From NCBI RefSeq assembly GCF_900113225.1, contig NZ_FOZE01000002.1, positions 1,488,001 through 1,552,000 on the forward strand: a DNA stretch of 64,000 nt. Direction: 5' to 3'. Positions 51,793-60,993 of the stretch are shown here, one piece after another. The translations under genes and the position numbers were made by a program. Numbering within the stretch: the first letter of the stretch is position 1; each line of letters begins with the position of its first letter. This DNA is from Mitsuaria sp. PDC51. Its GTDB lineage: Bacteria; Pseudomonadota; Gammaproteobacteria; Burkholderiales; Burkholderiaceae_C. The notes under the pieces were generated by a model, which worked only from the letters and a program-made list of their open reading frames with translations, had not been told where the DNA came from and did not search any database.

Positions 51793-53244
51793 TCAGGTTC
51801 GTGGCCCGCGTGGGTTGTTCGGACGCGAAAAGATTCGGGCGTGGTTGTTGTTCGGGTTTTGCGGATCGCCCATCAGCTCGGTCGGATAGTGCCCCACGTC
51901 GAATGGGCCACGGTGTGCCGGAGTCGCCGAGCCATTGTCCAGATGACGGGCACGCGAACGGGCGTGGTTTGAGCCCTGTACGGTCTGCGCTCCATTCCTG
52001 CGCTCGCCTTGGTCGGCTGCCGGGGAGCGCCGGTCTGCGGTCTGTGTTGAAGGGCTCGGGTTGTTCGACAGCACCGGCGGGTTCGCGGTCACAAGGGTCA
52101 GCAGACTGCTGGCCAGCTGTTCCGGGTTGTCGTGCCACCGTTGTGCCGCCTGCCGCACGCCTGCATGCAATGACGAGAAAGGCTGCGTCACGATGTCCCG
52201 CAGATGGCCGGCCACATCGCGCCGGTTTTGCTCGGTGGCCTGCGGCATGCCGGTGCCGCGCGCCACCAGCACGACGGCGTCACCAATCACTTCTGCGCTC
52301 GGCACGGTCGGCGGCTGAACCGATGAGGTCGCTCGTGTGGACAGCACCGGTTCTTTCCTGGTCACAAGACGCAGCAGGTTGAGCACCAACTGCTCGGGGT
52401 CGCCGTTCGCCCGGGTCGCGGCCCTTGCCACCTGCGCATTCAGACCGCCAGAGGGCGGCGAGTGGATGTCCTGCAGATGATCGACCAGGTTTTGCGTGTT
52501 GCGGCCCGCCACGGCCGTCAAGTCGATGTCGTGCATGCCGGTGAGCATGTCCATGGCGTCATGCAACATCGCTGTGCGACGGTCGGCATTGGACTGGACG
52601 TCCTGCCTGGGCATGTTTGTATGGCTGGGGCGGTTGGTCGCCCGATCAGGCTGATTTGCGGGGGCCGAGGCCAACAACTGATCGCCAGGACGTATTTCCG
52701 ATCTCTGGCTTCGCGGCAATACCGGCGAGTCTGACGTCACCAACGCCAACAGGTTGCGCACCAGTTGTTCCGCGCTGCCGCTGCCTCGCTGCGCAGCTTC
52801 GACGACCCGTGGGTCGAGGCGAGATGCGGGCAGCATGGCGATCTGGTGGACGTGATTGGTCACGTGGAGCACCTCTTGATGGCTCATGCCTGTGATGTTG
52901 GAGCGGTCTGTCCCACCCAATAGGCGCAACGCGCCTTCCATCACTTCACGGTTTGGCATGCGCCCAGGGCCAGCCACGGTCGCGCCAGCTGCCGCCCCAG
53001 CGTGGCGTGCTGCATCGCTGCGTGGCGTGGGATTGCCGATCTGCACTCGATGCCTGCGTCCATCTTCAGCCGTGGCCGCAGCCTGATGGCGCCGCCCGGT
53101 CGGAATACCGTAAGGCGATGCTGGCGCGTTCTGCGAGGCTCGTGCCTCGGGAGCCGTCTCTTGGCGTTGCGCTGGCGAGCTACTGGATTCCGCAGAGGGC
53201 GTGCGATTCGTCCGGAAGAGATTGCGAAGATTGTTGATGGTCAT
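51793..53244 (-). CDS. Three-repeat protein behind a PIP box, candidate type III effector
   Basis: No family recognised. The 483-aa product has a Ser/Thr/Pro/Gln-rich N-terminus without membrane segments (residues 1-95), three divergent repeats (about 96-177, 219-303, 314-394) each closing with E-Q-L-x5-L-L-x-L-V-T-x3-P-V-L (159-176, 284-301, 375-392; the last two residues spaced slightly differently in repeat 1), and an Asn/Pro/Arg-rich tail. There is no Sec signal and no Cys. The start at 53244 (MTINNLRNLFRTNRTPSAES) sits about 50 bases after the -10 of a perfect PIP/hrpII promoter (53298-53358). Base use is less GC-rich than that of its neighbours. A disordered, Ser-rich N-terminus plus PIP box is the usual profile of HrpB/HrpX-regulated effectors; secretion is inference. 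Confidence 0.68.
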   Translation of the reverse strand: MTINNLRNLFRTNRTPSAESSSSPAQRQETAPEARASQNAPASPYGIPTGRRHQAAATAEDGRRHRVQIGNPTPRSDAARHAGAAAGATVAGPGRMPNREVMEGALRLLGGTDRSNITGMSHQEVLHVTNHVHQIAMLPASRLDPRVVEAAQRGSGSAEQLVRNLLALVTSDSPVLPRSQRSEIRPGDQLLASAPANQPDRATNRPSHTNMPRQDVQSNADRRTAMLHDAMDMLTGMHDIDLTAVAGRNTQNLVDHLQDIHSPPSGGLNAQVARAATRANGDPEQLVLNLLRLVTRKEPVLSTRATSSVQPPTVPSAEVIGDAVVLVARGTGMPQATEQNRRDVAGHLRDIVTQPFSSLHAGVRQAAQRWHDNPEQLASSLLTLVTANPPVLSNNPSPSTQTADRRSPAADQGERRNGAQTVQGSNHARSRARHLDNGSATPAHRGPFDVGHYPTELMGDPQNPNNNHARIFSRPNNPRGPRT

Positions 53245-53297
53245 CTGTACTGCCAGGTGTGCCGGCGGTCGGCGCCGGTGTCGAAGACGTTCCACAG

Positions 53298-53358
53298 ACC
53301 TTATGTGCGGTCTCGGCATCGAACCTTGCCGGCGCGAAAACTCCTTCAACGATGCGAA
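53298..53358 (-). promoter_or_regulatory. Perfect PIP (hrpII) box with -10 element
   Basis: On the minus strand TTCGC (53358-53354), 15 bases, TTCGC (53338-53334) give the exact plant-inducible-promoter box TTCGC-N15-TTCGC. The -10-like TAAGGT (53303-53298) fits YANNNT, with 31 bases after the TTCG repeat against the 30-32 known for HrpB/HrpX-dependent promoters of Ralstonia and Xanthomonas. The start codon follows at 53244. The match was counted base by base. Confidence 0.82.
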
Positions 53359-53463
53359 GGCGCGGGCGCCGCAGCGATGACGCGGCGCTCCGGAGTCTCC
53401 CGCTAGCAAGCGGCCGTTCCCCATTCACGAATGTTCATGGGGTAGCTACGAGAACGTCAGGAC

Positions 53464-53497
53464 AAAAAAAGCCCCACCGGCCATCGCCAGCGGGGCT
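53464..53497 (-). terminator. Rho-independent terminator downstream of sbp
   Basis: On the minus strand AGCCCC...GGGGCT with an inner GGC/GCC pairing forms a hairpin followed by seven T. It lies about 100 bases after the sulfate-binding-protein stop at 53598 and isolates the PIP-box promoter from that transcript. Confidence 0.85.
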
Positions 53498-53597
53498 GCT
53501 CGCACAGAGCGAACGGTCTGATTGCCTGTGACGCCGCTTGCGCGGCGCCCGAGACCGACCGAGGAGACAAACAGGTGTTCTTGCTCGAGGCGCCGGA

Positions 53598-54623
53598 TCA
53601 GCGCTTCTCGTTGATCTGGTCGAAGACGCCGCCGTCGTCGAAGTGGGTCTTCTGTGCATTGCGCCAGCCGCCGAAGACCTCGTCGATGGTGACCAGCTTC
53701 ACCGGCGCGAACTGCTTGGCGTACTTGGCGGCGACCTTCGGGTCACGCGGACGGTAGTAGTTCTTCGCGGCGATCTCCTGGCCTTCCGGCGAATAGAGGT
53801 ACTCCAGGTAGGCCTGCGCCACCTTGCGCGTGCCCTTCTTGTCCACCGTCTTGTCCACCACCGACACCGGCGGCTCTGCCAGGATCGACAGGCTGGGCGT
53901 GACGATCTGGAACTTGTCCGGCCCCAGTTCCTTCACCGCCAGGTAGGCCTCGTTCTCCCAGGCGATCAGCACGTCGCCGATACCGCGCTCGACGAAAGTC
54001 GTCGTCGCGCCGCGTGCGCCGGAATCCAGCACCTTGGTGTTGGCATAGATCCGCTTGACGAAGGCCTTGGCCGATTCGGCATTGCCGCCCGGCTGCTTCA
54101 GCGCATAGGCCCAGGCCGCCAGGTAGTTCCAGCGCGCGCCGCCAGAGGTTTTCGGGTTGGGCGTGATCACGTCGATGCCGCCGCGGGCCAGGTCCGGCCA
54201 GTCGTTGATGTGCTTGGGATTGCCCTTGCGCACCAGGAAGACGATCGTCGAGGTGTACGGCGACGCGTTGCTCGGCAGGCGCTTCTGCCAGTCGGCGGGC
54301 AGCAGCTTGCCGTGGTCGTGCAGCGCGTCGATGTCGTAGGCCAGCGCCAGCGTCACCACGTCGGCGTCCAGGCCGTCGATGACCGAGCGCGCCTGCTTGC
54401 CCGAGCCGCCGTGCGAGTTCTTCACCGTCACGGTCTCGCCGGTCTTGGCCTTCCAGTACTTCGCGAACGCGGCGTTGAAGTCCTGGTACAGCTCGCGCGT
54501 CGGGTCGTAGGAGACGTTGAGCAGCGTGACCGCGCCCTGCGCATGGGCCTGGGGCATCAGCGCGGCACCCCCCAGCAGAGCGGCGGTGGCAAGCAGCGAG
54601 ACGGTGCGTCGGAGTGCGTTCAC
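53598..54623 (-). CDS. sbp: Sulfate/thiosulfate-binding periplasmic protein (first copy)
   Basis: The 341-aa protein has a signal peptide (ending MPQAHAQG) and the Sbp signature [20 protein letters not shown], then [34 protein letters not shown] and [20 protein letters not shown], the oxyanion-binding segments. It is a paralogue of the protein at 62815-63867. The GTG at 54623, with AGAGAAGA upstream, is the best start. It stands apart from the CysTWA operon, downstream of a TonB receptor gene with its own terminator, and shares a promoter motif with that receptor, so it may serve another sulfur oxyanion source or be the inducible copy. Confidence 0.93.
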   Translation of the reverse strand: MNALRRTVSLLATAALLGGAALMPQAHAQGAVTLLNVSYDPTRELYQDFNAAFAKYWKAKTGETVTVKNSHGGSGKQARSVIDGLDADVVTLALAYDIDALHDHGKLLPADWQKRLPSNASPYTSTIVFLVRKGNPKHINDWPDLARGGIDVITPNPKTSGGARWNYLAAWAYALKQPGGNAESAKAFVKRIYANTKVLDSGARGATTTFVERGIGDVLIAWENEAYLAVKELGPDKFQIVTPSLSILAEPPVSVVDKTVDKKGTRKVAQAYLEYLYSPEGQEIAAKNYYRPRDPKVAAKYAKQFAPVKLVTIDEVFGGWRNAQKTHFDDGGVFDQINEKR

Positions 54624-54700
54624 GGGAGTCTTCTCTTCACGGGGGGGTTGAGGGGAGCGCCCAATGTAGGCAAGCGCACCGGCCAAGGGAACGAAGAAGA

Positions 54701-54714
54701 TCTGCTTTGCTTTG
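54701..54714 (-). promoter_or_regulatory. Shared promoter motif upstream of sbp copy 1
   Basis: TCTGCTTTGCTTTG on the plus strand is identical to 57704-57717 upstream of the TonB receptor gene. Here it begins 78 bases upstream of the sbp start codon; there it begins 75 bases upstream. Same sequence, strand and distance suggest a common regulator, most likely one of the two CysB-family proteins nearby. Confidence 0.55.
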
Positions 54715-54727
54715 CAGCCTTGCCTGG

Positions 54728-54759
54728 AAAAAGGGCCGCTCCCTCGTGAGGAGCGGCCC
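54728..54759 (-). terminator. Rho-independent terminator of the TonB receptor gene
   Basis: On the minus strand a 10-bp perfect stem (GGGCCGCTCC/GGAGCGGCCC, loop of seven) is followed by five T. It lies 57 bases after the receptor stop codon. Confidence 0.88.
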
Positions 54760-54815
54760 GCAATGCCGGCGCGGGGTCGCGCCAGCAGTCGGATCGACGC
54801 GAGGGACCGCCGCGC

Positions 54816-57629
54816 TCAGCCGCCGAAGCGGTAGTCCAGCTCGATCCAGGCCTGCCGCCCATGCGGCAGGTAGTAGCCGACCGGGTAGTACGGCCAGGTC
54901 GCGCTGGGATCGCGGCGGATGCTGTCGAACAGGTTGTTGACGATGACGCTGACGCGGGTGCGCTTGTCCAGTTGCCAGGCGGTGCTCGCGTTGACGTTCC
55001 AGTACGGGCCCAGCCAGCCGTCCTGCGCCTCGCGGGCGATGCGGCCGTTGCGCTGCGCGGCCAGCGTGTGCGTCCAGTCGCCGACCTGCCAGGACAGGCT
55101 GGCGTTGAGCTTGCTCGGCCAGTCGCTGAAGTCCGGCGTGCCCACCAGGTTGCGGTTGTCGTCGCCGGCGAACTGCTGGTACTTGAAGCTCTTGACCCGC
55201 GTGTACTTCGCGTCGGCCGTCCAGCGGCCCCAGGTCGCCGTCGTCCAGCTGTAGCGCGCGCCGACATCCACGCCCCAGGTCGATTCGTTGGCCGCGTTGA
55301 TCGGGTTGACGCGGATCTCCGCCACCTCGCCCGGCCGCACGAGCGCATCCAGTGGATTGCGGCGCACGCGCGCCACCGCGTCCTGGCAGGTCGGCGACTG
55401 CGCGTCCTTCACGCCGGTGCGGCAGTCCGCCTCGGTGCGCAGCACGCCGTCGGCGCTGAGGTCGGTGACCAGGTCGCGGATGGCGATCTTCCACAGGTCC
55501 ACAGAGAGATCGAAGGACGCGGCCGGCTGCCACACGGCGCCCAGTCCCCAGGAGCGGCCGCGTTCGGACTTGAGGTCCGACGAGCCGGTGCGCACGTAGT
55601 TGAAGCCCGGTGACACGCCGGCGAAATCGCATTGCGACAGCGGCTGGCCGGCCTGCGCGCAGCGGTAGTAGTCGGTCGACGACGAGTAATAGCCCTTGGT
55701 CTGCTGCGCGAAGATGTAATTCATGTCCGGCGCGCGGAAGCTGGTTGCGTGCTGCGCGCGCAGCAGCAGCGTGGACAGCGGCCGGAACTCGAGGCCGGCG
55801 TTGTAGGTTGTGCTGCCGTCGCTGCGACCGGCGAATTCATAACGGTCATGGCGCGCGGCGACGGTGGCCGTCAGCTGGCGGGTGATCGGCGCGTTCAACT
55901 CACCGCCCAGCGCCAGCCGCTCGCGCGTGCCGCGCACCGTCGGCGAGGCGCTGGTGTTGTAGAAGACGCCCTGCCCCAGTCGCGGGTCGGCCTCGTTGCG
56001 GAAGCCCTGCGTGCCGGCCTCCGCCACCACCGCGGCCCGCACCGGACCACCGGGCAGCCGGAACCACTCCCCGCTCGCAGAGGCGCTCAGCTGCTGGTTC
56101 CAGCTCGCGTTGCGCGTCCAGCTGCGGTCGCTGACGCTGTCGATCTCCTGCGGCGTGAGCGGGCGGAACAGCCGCGCCGGATCGGCCGAGTAGATCGCCA
56201 CGCCGTCCGCGTCCGTCCCGATGCGCGGGCCGAGCAGCAGCGACTCGATGCCAGCGGTCAGGCGCGGCGTCGTGGTGCGGTTGAGGTAGTAGGAGCTGTT
56301 GGCCGCGACCTCGAAGGTCCAGCTGCCGGTGAGCTCCCCGCGCGCGCCGACCGCCACGTTGTGCGTCGCGTCCCGCCACTGGCGGTTGAAGCGGTCCACG
56401 CCGCCCAGCTCTTCGGGCGCGAAGCGCCGGGTCCAGATCTCCAACTGGTCGGTCGCGGCATTGCGGAAGTAGCCCTTGCCGGCGGCGTCCGAGGTCCAGC
56501 TCGGACCGCGGGTGTTGTTCTCGGTCCGCGCCCAGCCGAACTGGCCTTCGGCGAACAGCTCCAGCCCGCCATCGAGCTGCCAGGTCAGGCCCCCGGCCGC
56601 CTGCGCGCTGCGGTTGCCGGTCTGCGTGGTCCAGTAGGTCGGCGAGGCCCGACCGCTGCCGCAGTAGGTGCCGTTCCTGGCTTGATAAGGCGCGACCGAG
56701 CCCTCGAAGAGCCCTCCGGCCGCGGCGCAGCCGTCGCTGGGCGTGAGGTAGGCGCCGCCGGTGGCGTTGCGGCGGCCGAAGACCACCGTCGGCGCCGCGC
56801 CGCTCAGGGTGGTGTCGGCCATGAAGTCGCGCTGCCGGCTCCAGATCGGCTCGCGGCCGCTGAGCTCGATGCCCCACACGCCCTGCAGCCGGCCGCCGTC
56901 GAAGCCGCCGGTGACCTGGGCCCGGGCGTTCTCCCCGCCGCCGCGCTGCGTGCCGCCGGCGCGCAGGTTTACCGAGACGCCCTCGACCCGCTTCTTCAGC
57001 ACGATGTTGACCACGCCGGCGATCGCGTCCGAGCCGTAGACCGAGGACGCGCCGCCGCTGAGCACCTCGATGCGGTCGATCAGCGCGGACGGGATGTTGG
57101 CGATGTTGACGAAGTTGACCGAGCCCTCGTAGGCGGTCGGGTAGTCGGCGACGCGTCGGCCGTTGACCAGCACCAGCGTGTGGTTGGGCCCCAGGCCGCG
57201 CAGGCTGATCGCATTGGCGGCCGGCGTGAAGGTGTTGCCGAAATCCTCGCCCTGGGTGAAGCCGGTGTTTTCGGTCAGGCCGCTCAGCGCGTCGGAGACG
57301 TTCTTGTAGCCGAGCCGGTCCAGGTCCTCCGACTTGATGACGGTGACCGGGCTCGGCCCTTCGCTGTTGACGCGCGAGATGCGCGAGCCGGTGACGACCA
57401 CCGACGGCAAGGGCGCGTCCTTCGCGTCGTTGACCGCCTTGGCGTCCTTGGGATCTTTGGCCGGACTGGCGTCCTGGGCGGGCGCCGTGGCCGGAACCTG
57501 GGCGTGAACGCTGCCGACGGGAAGGACAGCGATGGAAAGGACGGCGATGGGAGATGCGGCCGCCAGTGCGGCGGCCAGCGTGGCGGCCGATCCGGTGAGG
57601 CGGGCCGCGTGCTCGACGAAGGGCTTCAA
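54816..57629 (-). CDS. TonB-dependent outer-membrane receptor, probably for a sulfur source
   Basis: The 937-aa protein has a signal peptide (about 1-43), a plug domain (SVVVTGSRISRVNSEGP, YKNVSDALSGLTENTG, NAISLRGLGPNHTLVLVNGR, IDRIEVLSGGASSVYGSDAI) and a 22-strand-type barrel (about 200-937) ending in an aromatic-rich strand. The start is a TTG at 57629 with GAGGAA just upstream. The sequence resembles the catecholate/cobalamin-like receptors without a specific ligand. Its place between sbp and a CysB-like gene, and the shared promoter motif with sbp, suggest uptake of organosulfur compounds such as sulfate esters, as seen in sulfur-starved pseudomonads; this is inference. Confidence 0.9.
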   Translation of the reverse strand: MKPFVEHAARLTGSAATLAAALAAASPIAVLSIAVLPVGSVHAQVPATAPAQDASPAKDPKDAKAVNDAKDAPLPSVVVTGSRISRVNSEGPSPVTVIKSEDLDRLGYKNVSDALSGLTENTGFTQGEDFGNTFTPAANAISLRGLGPNHTLVLVNGRRVADYPTAYEGSVNFVNIANIPSALIDRIEVLSGGASSVYGSDAIAGVVNIVLKKRVEGVSVNLRAGGTQRGGGENARAQVTGGFDGGRLQGVWGIELSGREPIWSRQRDFMADTTLSGAAPTVVFGRRNATGGAYLTPSDGCAAAGGLFEGSVAPYQARNGTYCGSGRASPTYWTTQTGNRSAQAAGGLTWQLDGGLELFAEGQFGWARTENNTRGPSWTSDAAGKGYFRNAATDQLEIWTRRFAPEELGGVDRFNRQWRDATHNVAVGARGELTGSWTFEVAANSSYYLNRTTTPRLTAGIESLLLGPRIGTDADGVAIYSADPARLFRPLTPQEIDSVSDRSWTRNASWNQQLSASASGEWFRLPGGPVRAAVVAEAGTQGFRNEADPRLGQGVFYNTSASPTVRGTRERLALGGELNAPITRQLTATVAARHDRYEFAGRSDGSTTYNAGLEFRPLSTLLLRAQHATSFRAPDMNYIFAQQTKGYYSSSTDYYRCAQAGQPLSQCDFAGVSPGFNYVRTGSSDLKSERGRSWGLGAVWQPAASFDLSVDLWKIAIRDLVTDLSADGVLRTEADCRTGVKDAQSPTCQDAVARVRRNPLDALVRPGEVAEIRVNPINAANESTWGVDVGARYSWTTATWGRWTADAKYTRVKSFKYQQFAGDDNRNLVGTPDFSDWPSKLNASLSWQVGDWTHTLAAQRNGRIAREAQDGWLGPYWNVNASTAWQLDKRTRVSVIVNNLFDSIRRDPSATWPYYPVGYYLPHGRQAWIELDYRFGG

Positions 57630-57692
57630 GAGACTTCCTCGTGGGAGTGAACTGGTGAGCCCGTCACTCTAGGAAGCGCCCTCAGGTCGATG

Positions 57693-57717
57693 AAGCAATC
57701 GTTTCTGCTTTGCTTTG
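57693..57717 (-). promoter_or_regulatory. Shared promoter motif and dyad upstream of the TonB receptor
   Basis: TCTGCTTTGCTTTG (57704-57717) is shared with the sbp promoter, and AAGCA-N8-TGCTT (57693-57710) makes an overlapping dyad of LysR-site size. Both lie in the 178-bp gap between the receptor and the LysR gene upstream of it. Confidence 0.5.
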
Positions 57718-57807
57718 TTGTGCGGTCCGGTTATGCACATGCGGAATTTCTTCCGGCACCCCCGGCGGTCCTCACTCCGCCGGTCAGCCGGAGCTTCCGC
57801 GAGGCCC

Positions 57808-58755
57808 TCAGTCCGACCCGTTGGGCGACACCCGCGCCTGCTCGACCAGGTCACGCGTCAGCGGCGGCGCGAAGGTCTCGATGAAGGCGTAGACATAGTC
57901 GCGCAGGTAGGCGTCGCGCCGCACCGCGAGCCGCGTCAGGTTGTCGGCGAAGAGATGGCGCGCATCGATCGCGCGCAGATGGCGGTCGCGCTCCTCGTCG
58001 TAGGCGATCGCCGCGACGATGCCCACGCCCAGCCCGAGCTCGACGTAGGTCTTGATCACGTCCGCGTCCATCGCCACCAGCACGACGTTGAGGTCGAGCC
58101 CGGCCGCCGCGAAGGCGTCGTCGATGTGCGAGCGGCCGGTGTAGCCGGTCTCGTAGGTGATGACCGGGAACTCCGCCAGACGCTCCAGCGTCAGCGGCGT
58201 GCCGGCGCTGGCCTCGGCCTCCAGCGGATGGCCCGGCGGCACCAGCACCGTGTGGGTCCAGCGGTAGCACGGCAGCGTCAGCAGCTGCGGATGCAGCGCC
58301 AGCGCTTCGGTCGCGATGCCGATGTCGGCCTCGCCGTCGATCAGCAGCCGTGCGACCTGCTGCGGCGAGCCCTGCGTGAACTGCAGGCTGACCTCGGGAT
58401 GGGACTCGCGGAAATCGCGCACCGCCGGCGGCAGCGCGTAGCGCGCCTGGCTGTGCGTGGCGGCGATGCGCAGATGCCCGCTGTCGGCGCGGGCGAAGTC
58501 CTCGCCGGCGCGGCGCAGGTTCTCGGCCTCGCGCAGCAGCCGCTCGACGATGGGCATCACGTTGCGGCCCGGCTCGGTCAGGCCGGTCAGGCGCTTGCCG
58601 GCGCGCACGAAGATGTCGATGCCGAGCTCGTCCTCGAGCTCGCGGATCTGCCGGCTCACGCCGGGCTGCGAGGTGTGCAGCGCCTGCGCCACCTCGGTCA
58701 GGTTGAAGTTGCGGCGCTGGGCCTCGCGGACGGATCGGAGTTGCTGGAAGTTCAT
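57808..58755 (-). CDS. CysB-family LysR regulator (Cbl/SsuR-like second copy)
   Basis: The 315-aa regulator has the CysB-type helix-turn-helix (NFQQLRSVREAQRRNFNLTE, VAQALHTSQPGVSRQIRELE) and effector domain blocks SHPEVSLQFTQGSPQQVARL, GEADIGIATEAL and DADVIKTYVELGLGVGIVA. It is clearly paralogous to the CysB at 58944-59867. In E. coli and Burkholderia the second CysB-like protein (Cbl, SsuR) activates genes for sulfonates or sulfate esters. Encoded next to the TonB receptor and sbp, it is a good candidate for their activator. Intergenic dyads at 58825-58890 are likely operators. Confidence 0.9.
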   Translation of the reverse strand: MNFQQLRSVREAQRRNFNLTEVAQALHTSQPGVSRQIRELEDELGIDIFVRAGKRLTGLTEPGRNVMPIVERLLREAENLRRAGEDFARADSGHLRIAATHSQARYALPPAVRDFRESHPEVSLQFTQGSPQQVARLLIDGEADIGIATEALALHPQLLTLPCYRWTHTVLVPPGHPLEAEASAGTPLTLERLAEFPVITYETGYTGRSHIDDAFAAAGLDLNVVLVAMDADVIKTYVELGLGVGIVAAIAYDEERDRHLRAIDARHLFADNLTRLAVRRDAYLRDYVYAFIETFAPPLTRDLVEQARVSPNGSD

Positions 58756-58824
58756 CGTCGGCAGTCACATCGGGGGGAGGGCTCGCCGGCCTCGACGGCA
58801 TTCGATGAACGTCGCGAAAGCGGC

Positions 58825-58890
58825 TTGCTTATGCGGATTGATTATTCGAATCCGCGCCGCCGATGTCCTCCAACAAATTCCGATAAGCAA
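58825..58890. promoter_or_regulatory. Operator-like region upstream of the second CysB-type gene
   Basis: TTGCTTAT at 58825-58832 and its inverse ATAAGCAA at 58883-58890 frame a dyad GCGGATT-N9-AATCCGC (58833-58855). The 8-mer also occurs upstream of the second sbp gene (63954-63961), again followed at once by a dyad. This is probably binding sequence for a CysB-family protein. Confidence 0.5.
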
Positions 58891-58943
58891 TCCCGCGGCG
58901 CCCGCATGAGCAATGCAGGCGCGATGCGCCTGCGCTTCAGGCC

Positions 58944-59867
58944 TCAGGCGTCGGGATCCATCGCCTCGCGGACCGCGTCCTCGGTCAGCTCGGCCACGCA
59001 TTCCTGCAGGAAGCGATAGGCGAAACCGCGCAGGTAGTGGCCGCGCTTGAGCGCGATGCGCGTCGTGTTGGGCGGGAACAGGTGGCTCGCGTCGACCAGC
59101 TGCAGGCCCGAGTCGCGACCCGGCTCGAAGGCCATCGCCGCGATGACGCCCACGCCCAGCCCGATCTGCACGTAGGTCTTGATGACGTCCGCATCGAGCG
59201 CCGACATGACCACGTCGGGCGCCAGGCCCGCGGCGGCGAAGCTTGCGTCGATGCGGGCGCGGCCGGTGTAGCCCTCGTGATAGGTGATCAGCGGCTGCTC
59301 GGCCAGCGCCTCCAGCGTCAGCGGCTGGCGCGTGAGCGCATGGCCCTCGGGCACGACCACCGCATGGCGCCATTCGTAGAACGGGAAGGTGACGAAGGCG
59401 TCGTCCTTGCCGAGCGCCTCGGTGGCGATGCCGATGTCGGCCTCGCCCGACTGCAGCAGCGAGACGATCTCCGACGGACTGCCCTGGTGCAGCACCAAGT
59501 GCACGCGCGGGTAGGCCGCCTTGAAGCGCGCCACCACCTGCGGCAGCGCGTAGCGCGCCTGCGTGTGCGTGGTGGCGATCGTCAGCTGGCCTTGATCCGC
59601 ACTGCTGAACTGCTGCGCCAGCCGCTTGATGTTGCGCACGTCCTGCAGCATGCGGTCAACGACGACCGCCAACTCCTTGCCCGGCTCGGTCAGCCCGAGC
59701 AGCCGCTTGCCGCGGCGCTGGAAGAGCTCGACGCCGAGCTCGTCCTCCAGGTCCTTGATGTGCTTGCTGACGCCCGACTGCGAGGTGAACAGCGCCGCCG
59801 CCACCTCGGTCAGGTTGAAGTTCTGCTGCACCGCCTCCCGGACGATGCGGAGCTGTTGGAGATTCAT
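58944..59867 (-). CDS. cysB: LysR-type regulator CysB
   Basis: The 307-aa protein has the CysB helix-turn-helix (NLQQLRIVREAVQQNFNLTE, VAAALFTSQSGVSKHIKDLE) and the effector-binding blocks TTHTQARYALPQVV, LHQGSPSEIVSLLQSGEADI and GIATEALG, where the conserved Thr/Gln contact sulfate or acetylserine. CysB activates sulfate assimilation under sulfur limitation. It is the last gene of sbp-cysT-cysW-cysA-cysB, 52 bp after cysA, an arrangement common in Burkholderiales that places the activator in its own regulon. Confidence 0.93.
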   Translation of the reverse strand: MNLQQLRIVREAVQQNFNLTEVAAALFTSQSGVSKHIKDLEDELGVELFQRRGKRLLGLTEPGKELAVVVDRMLQDVRNIKRLAQQFSSADQGQLTIATTHTQARYALPQVVARFKAAYPRVHLVLHQGSPSEIVSLLQSGEADIGIATEALGKDDAFVTFPFYEWRHAVVVPEGHALTRQPLTLEALAEQPLITYHEGYTGRARIDASFAAAGLAPDVVMSALDADVIKTYVQIGLGVGVIAAMAFEPGRDSGLQLVDASHLFPPNTTRIALKRGHYLRGFAYRFLQECVAELTEDAVREAMDPDA

Positions 59868-59919
59868 GGTCGGAGGACTCGAGGGATCGCGCGCTCTGCG
59901 GCTCGCTGATCGAGGGGGA

Positions 59920-60993
59920 TCAAGCAGCCTGATCGATGCCGAACAGGCTCAGGCGCGAGGCCTGCAGGCGGACGCGCTGGCCCGAGGCCAGCTGCAGCGC
60001 CTCGGCCTGTTCGCGGCTGAGTTCGGCTTCCAGGTGCTCGCCAGAGGCGCCGCGCAGTTCCACGCGCGCGGCGGCGCCGAAGGCCAGCACGCGCTCGACG
60101 GTGGCGGGCAGGCCCGGCGCGTCCTGCGTCGGGATGATCACCAACTCGTGCGGGCGCGCGTAGGCCTGCACCAGGCCCTGCTGGGCACCTTCGATCGCTG
60201 CGGCCGCGCCCTGCGCCAGCGTCTGGTCGCCGACGCGCACGATGCCGCTGTCCACGCGGCCTTCGAAGCGGTTGACCGCGCCGAGGAAGCCGTAGACGAA
60301 GGGCGTGGCCGGACGCTGGTAGACCTCGGTCGGCGAGCCGACCTGCTCCACGCGGCCGTGGTCCATCAGCACGACGCGGTCGGCGACTTCCAGCGCCTCT
60401 TCCTGGTCGTGCGTGACGAAGATGCTGGTGATGTGCAGCTCGTCATGCAGGCGGCGCAGCCAGCGGCGCAGCTCCTTGCGCACCTTGGCGTCGAGCGCGC
60501 CGAAGGGCTCGTCCAGCAGCAGCACGCGCGGCTCGACGGCGAGCGCGCGGGCCAGCGCGATGCGCTGGCGTTGACCGCCGGACAGCTGCGGCGGATAACG
60601 ATCGGCCAGCCAGTCCAGCTGCACCAGCTGCAGCAGCTCGTGGACCTTGCGCTTGATCTCCGACTCGGGCGGTCGCTGCTTGCGCGGCTTCACGCGCAGG
60701 CCGAAGGCGACGTTGTCGAACACCGTCATGTGGCGGAACAGCGCGTAGTGCTGGAACACGAAGCCGACCTCGCGCTCGCGCACGTGGGTGTCGGAGGCAT
60801 CGGCGCCGTCGAGCAGCACCTGGCCGCGGTCGGCGGTCTCCAGGCCCGCGATGATGCGCAGCAGCGTGGTCTTGCCGCAGCCCGAGGGACCCAGCAGCGC
60901 GGTCAGCTCGCCGGTGGGGAAGTCCAGGCTGACGTCGCCCAGCGCGGTGAAGCTGCCGAAGGACTTGTGGATGTTGCGGACCTGGATGCTCAT
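59920..60993 (-). CDS. cysA: Sulfate/thiosulfate ABC transporter ATPase CysA
   Basis: The 357-aa ATPase has Walker [19 protein letters not shown] near residue 34, the CysA-typical [20 protein letters not shown], signature [15 protein letters not shown] and Walker [13 protein letters not shown], followed by a C-terminal TOBE-like regulatory domain (about 240-357). It energises sulfate and thiosulfate uptake through CysT/CysW. The ATG overlaps the cysW stop by four bases. Confidence 0.96.
   Translation of the reverse strand: MSIQVRNIHKSFGSFTALGDVSLDFPTGELTALLGPSGCGKTTLLRIIAGLETADRGQVLLDGADASDTHVREREVGFVFQHYALFRHMTVFDNVAFGLRVKPRKQRPPESEIKRKVHELLQLVQLDWLADRYPPQLSGGQRQRIALARALAVEPRVLLLDEPFGALDAKVRKELRRWLRRLHDELHITSIFVTHDQEEALEVADRVVLMDHGRVEQVGSPTEVYQRPATPFVYGFLGAVNRFEGRVDSGIVRVGDQTLAQGAAAAIEGAQQGLVQAYARPHELVIIPTQDAPGLPATVERVLAFGAAARVELRGASGEHLEAELSREQAEALQLASGQRVRLQASRLSLFGIDQAA

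Noticed and set aside
53244-53424. 60-codon upstream extension of the repeat protein to 53424
   Set aside because: It would cross the PIP box and the -10 element and starts before the predicted transcript; the ATG at 53244 fits the promoter.
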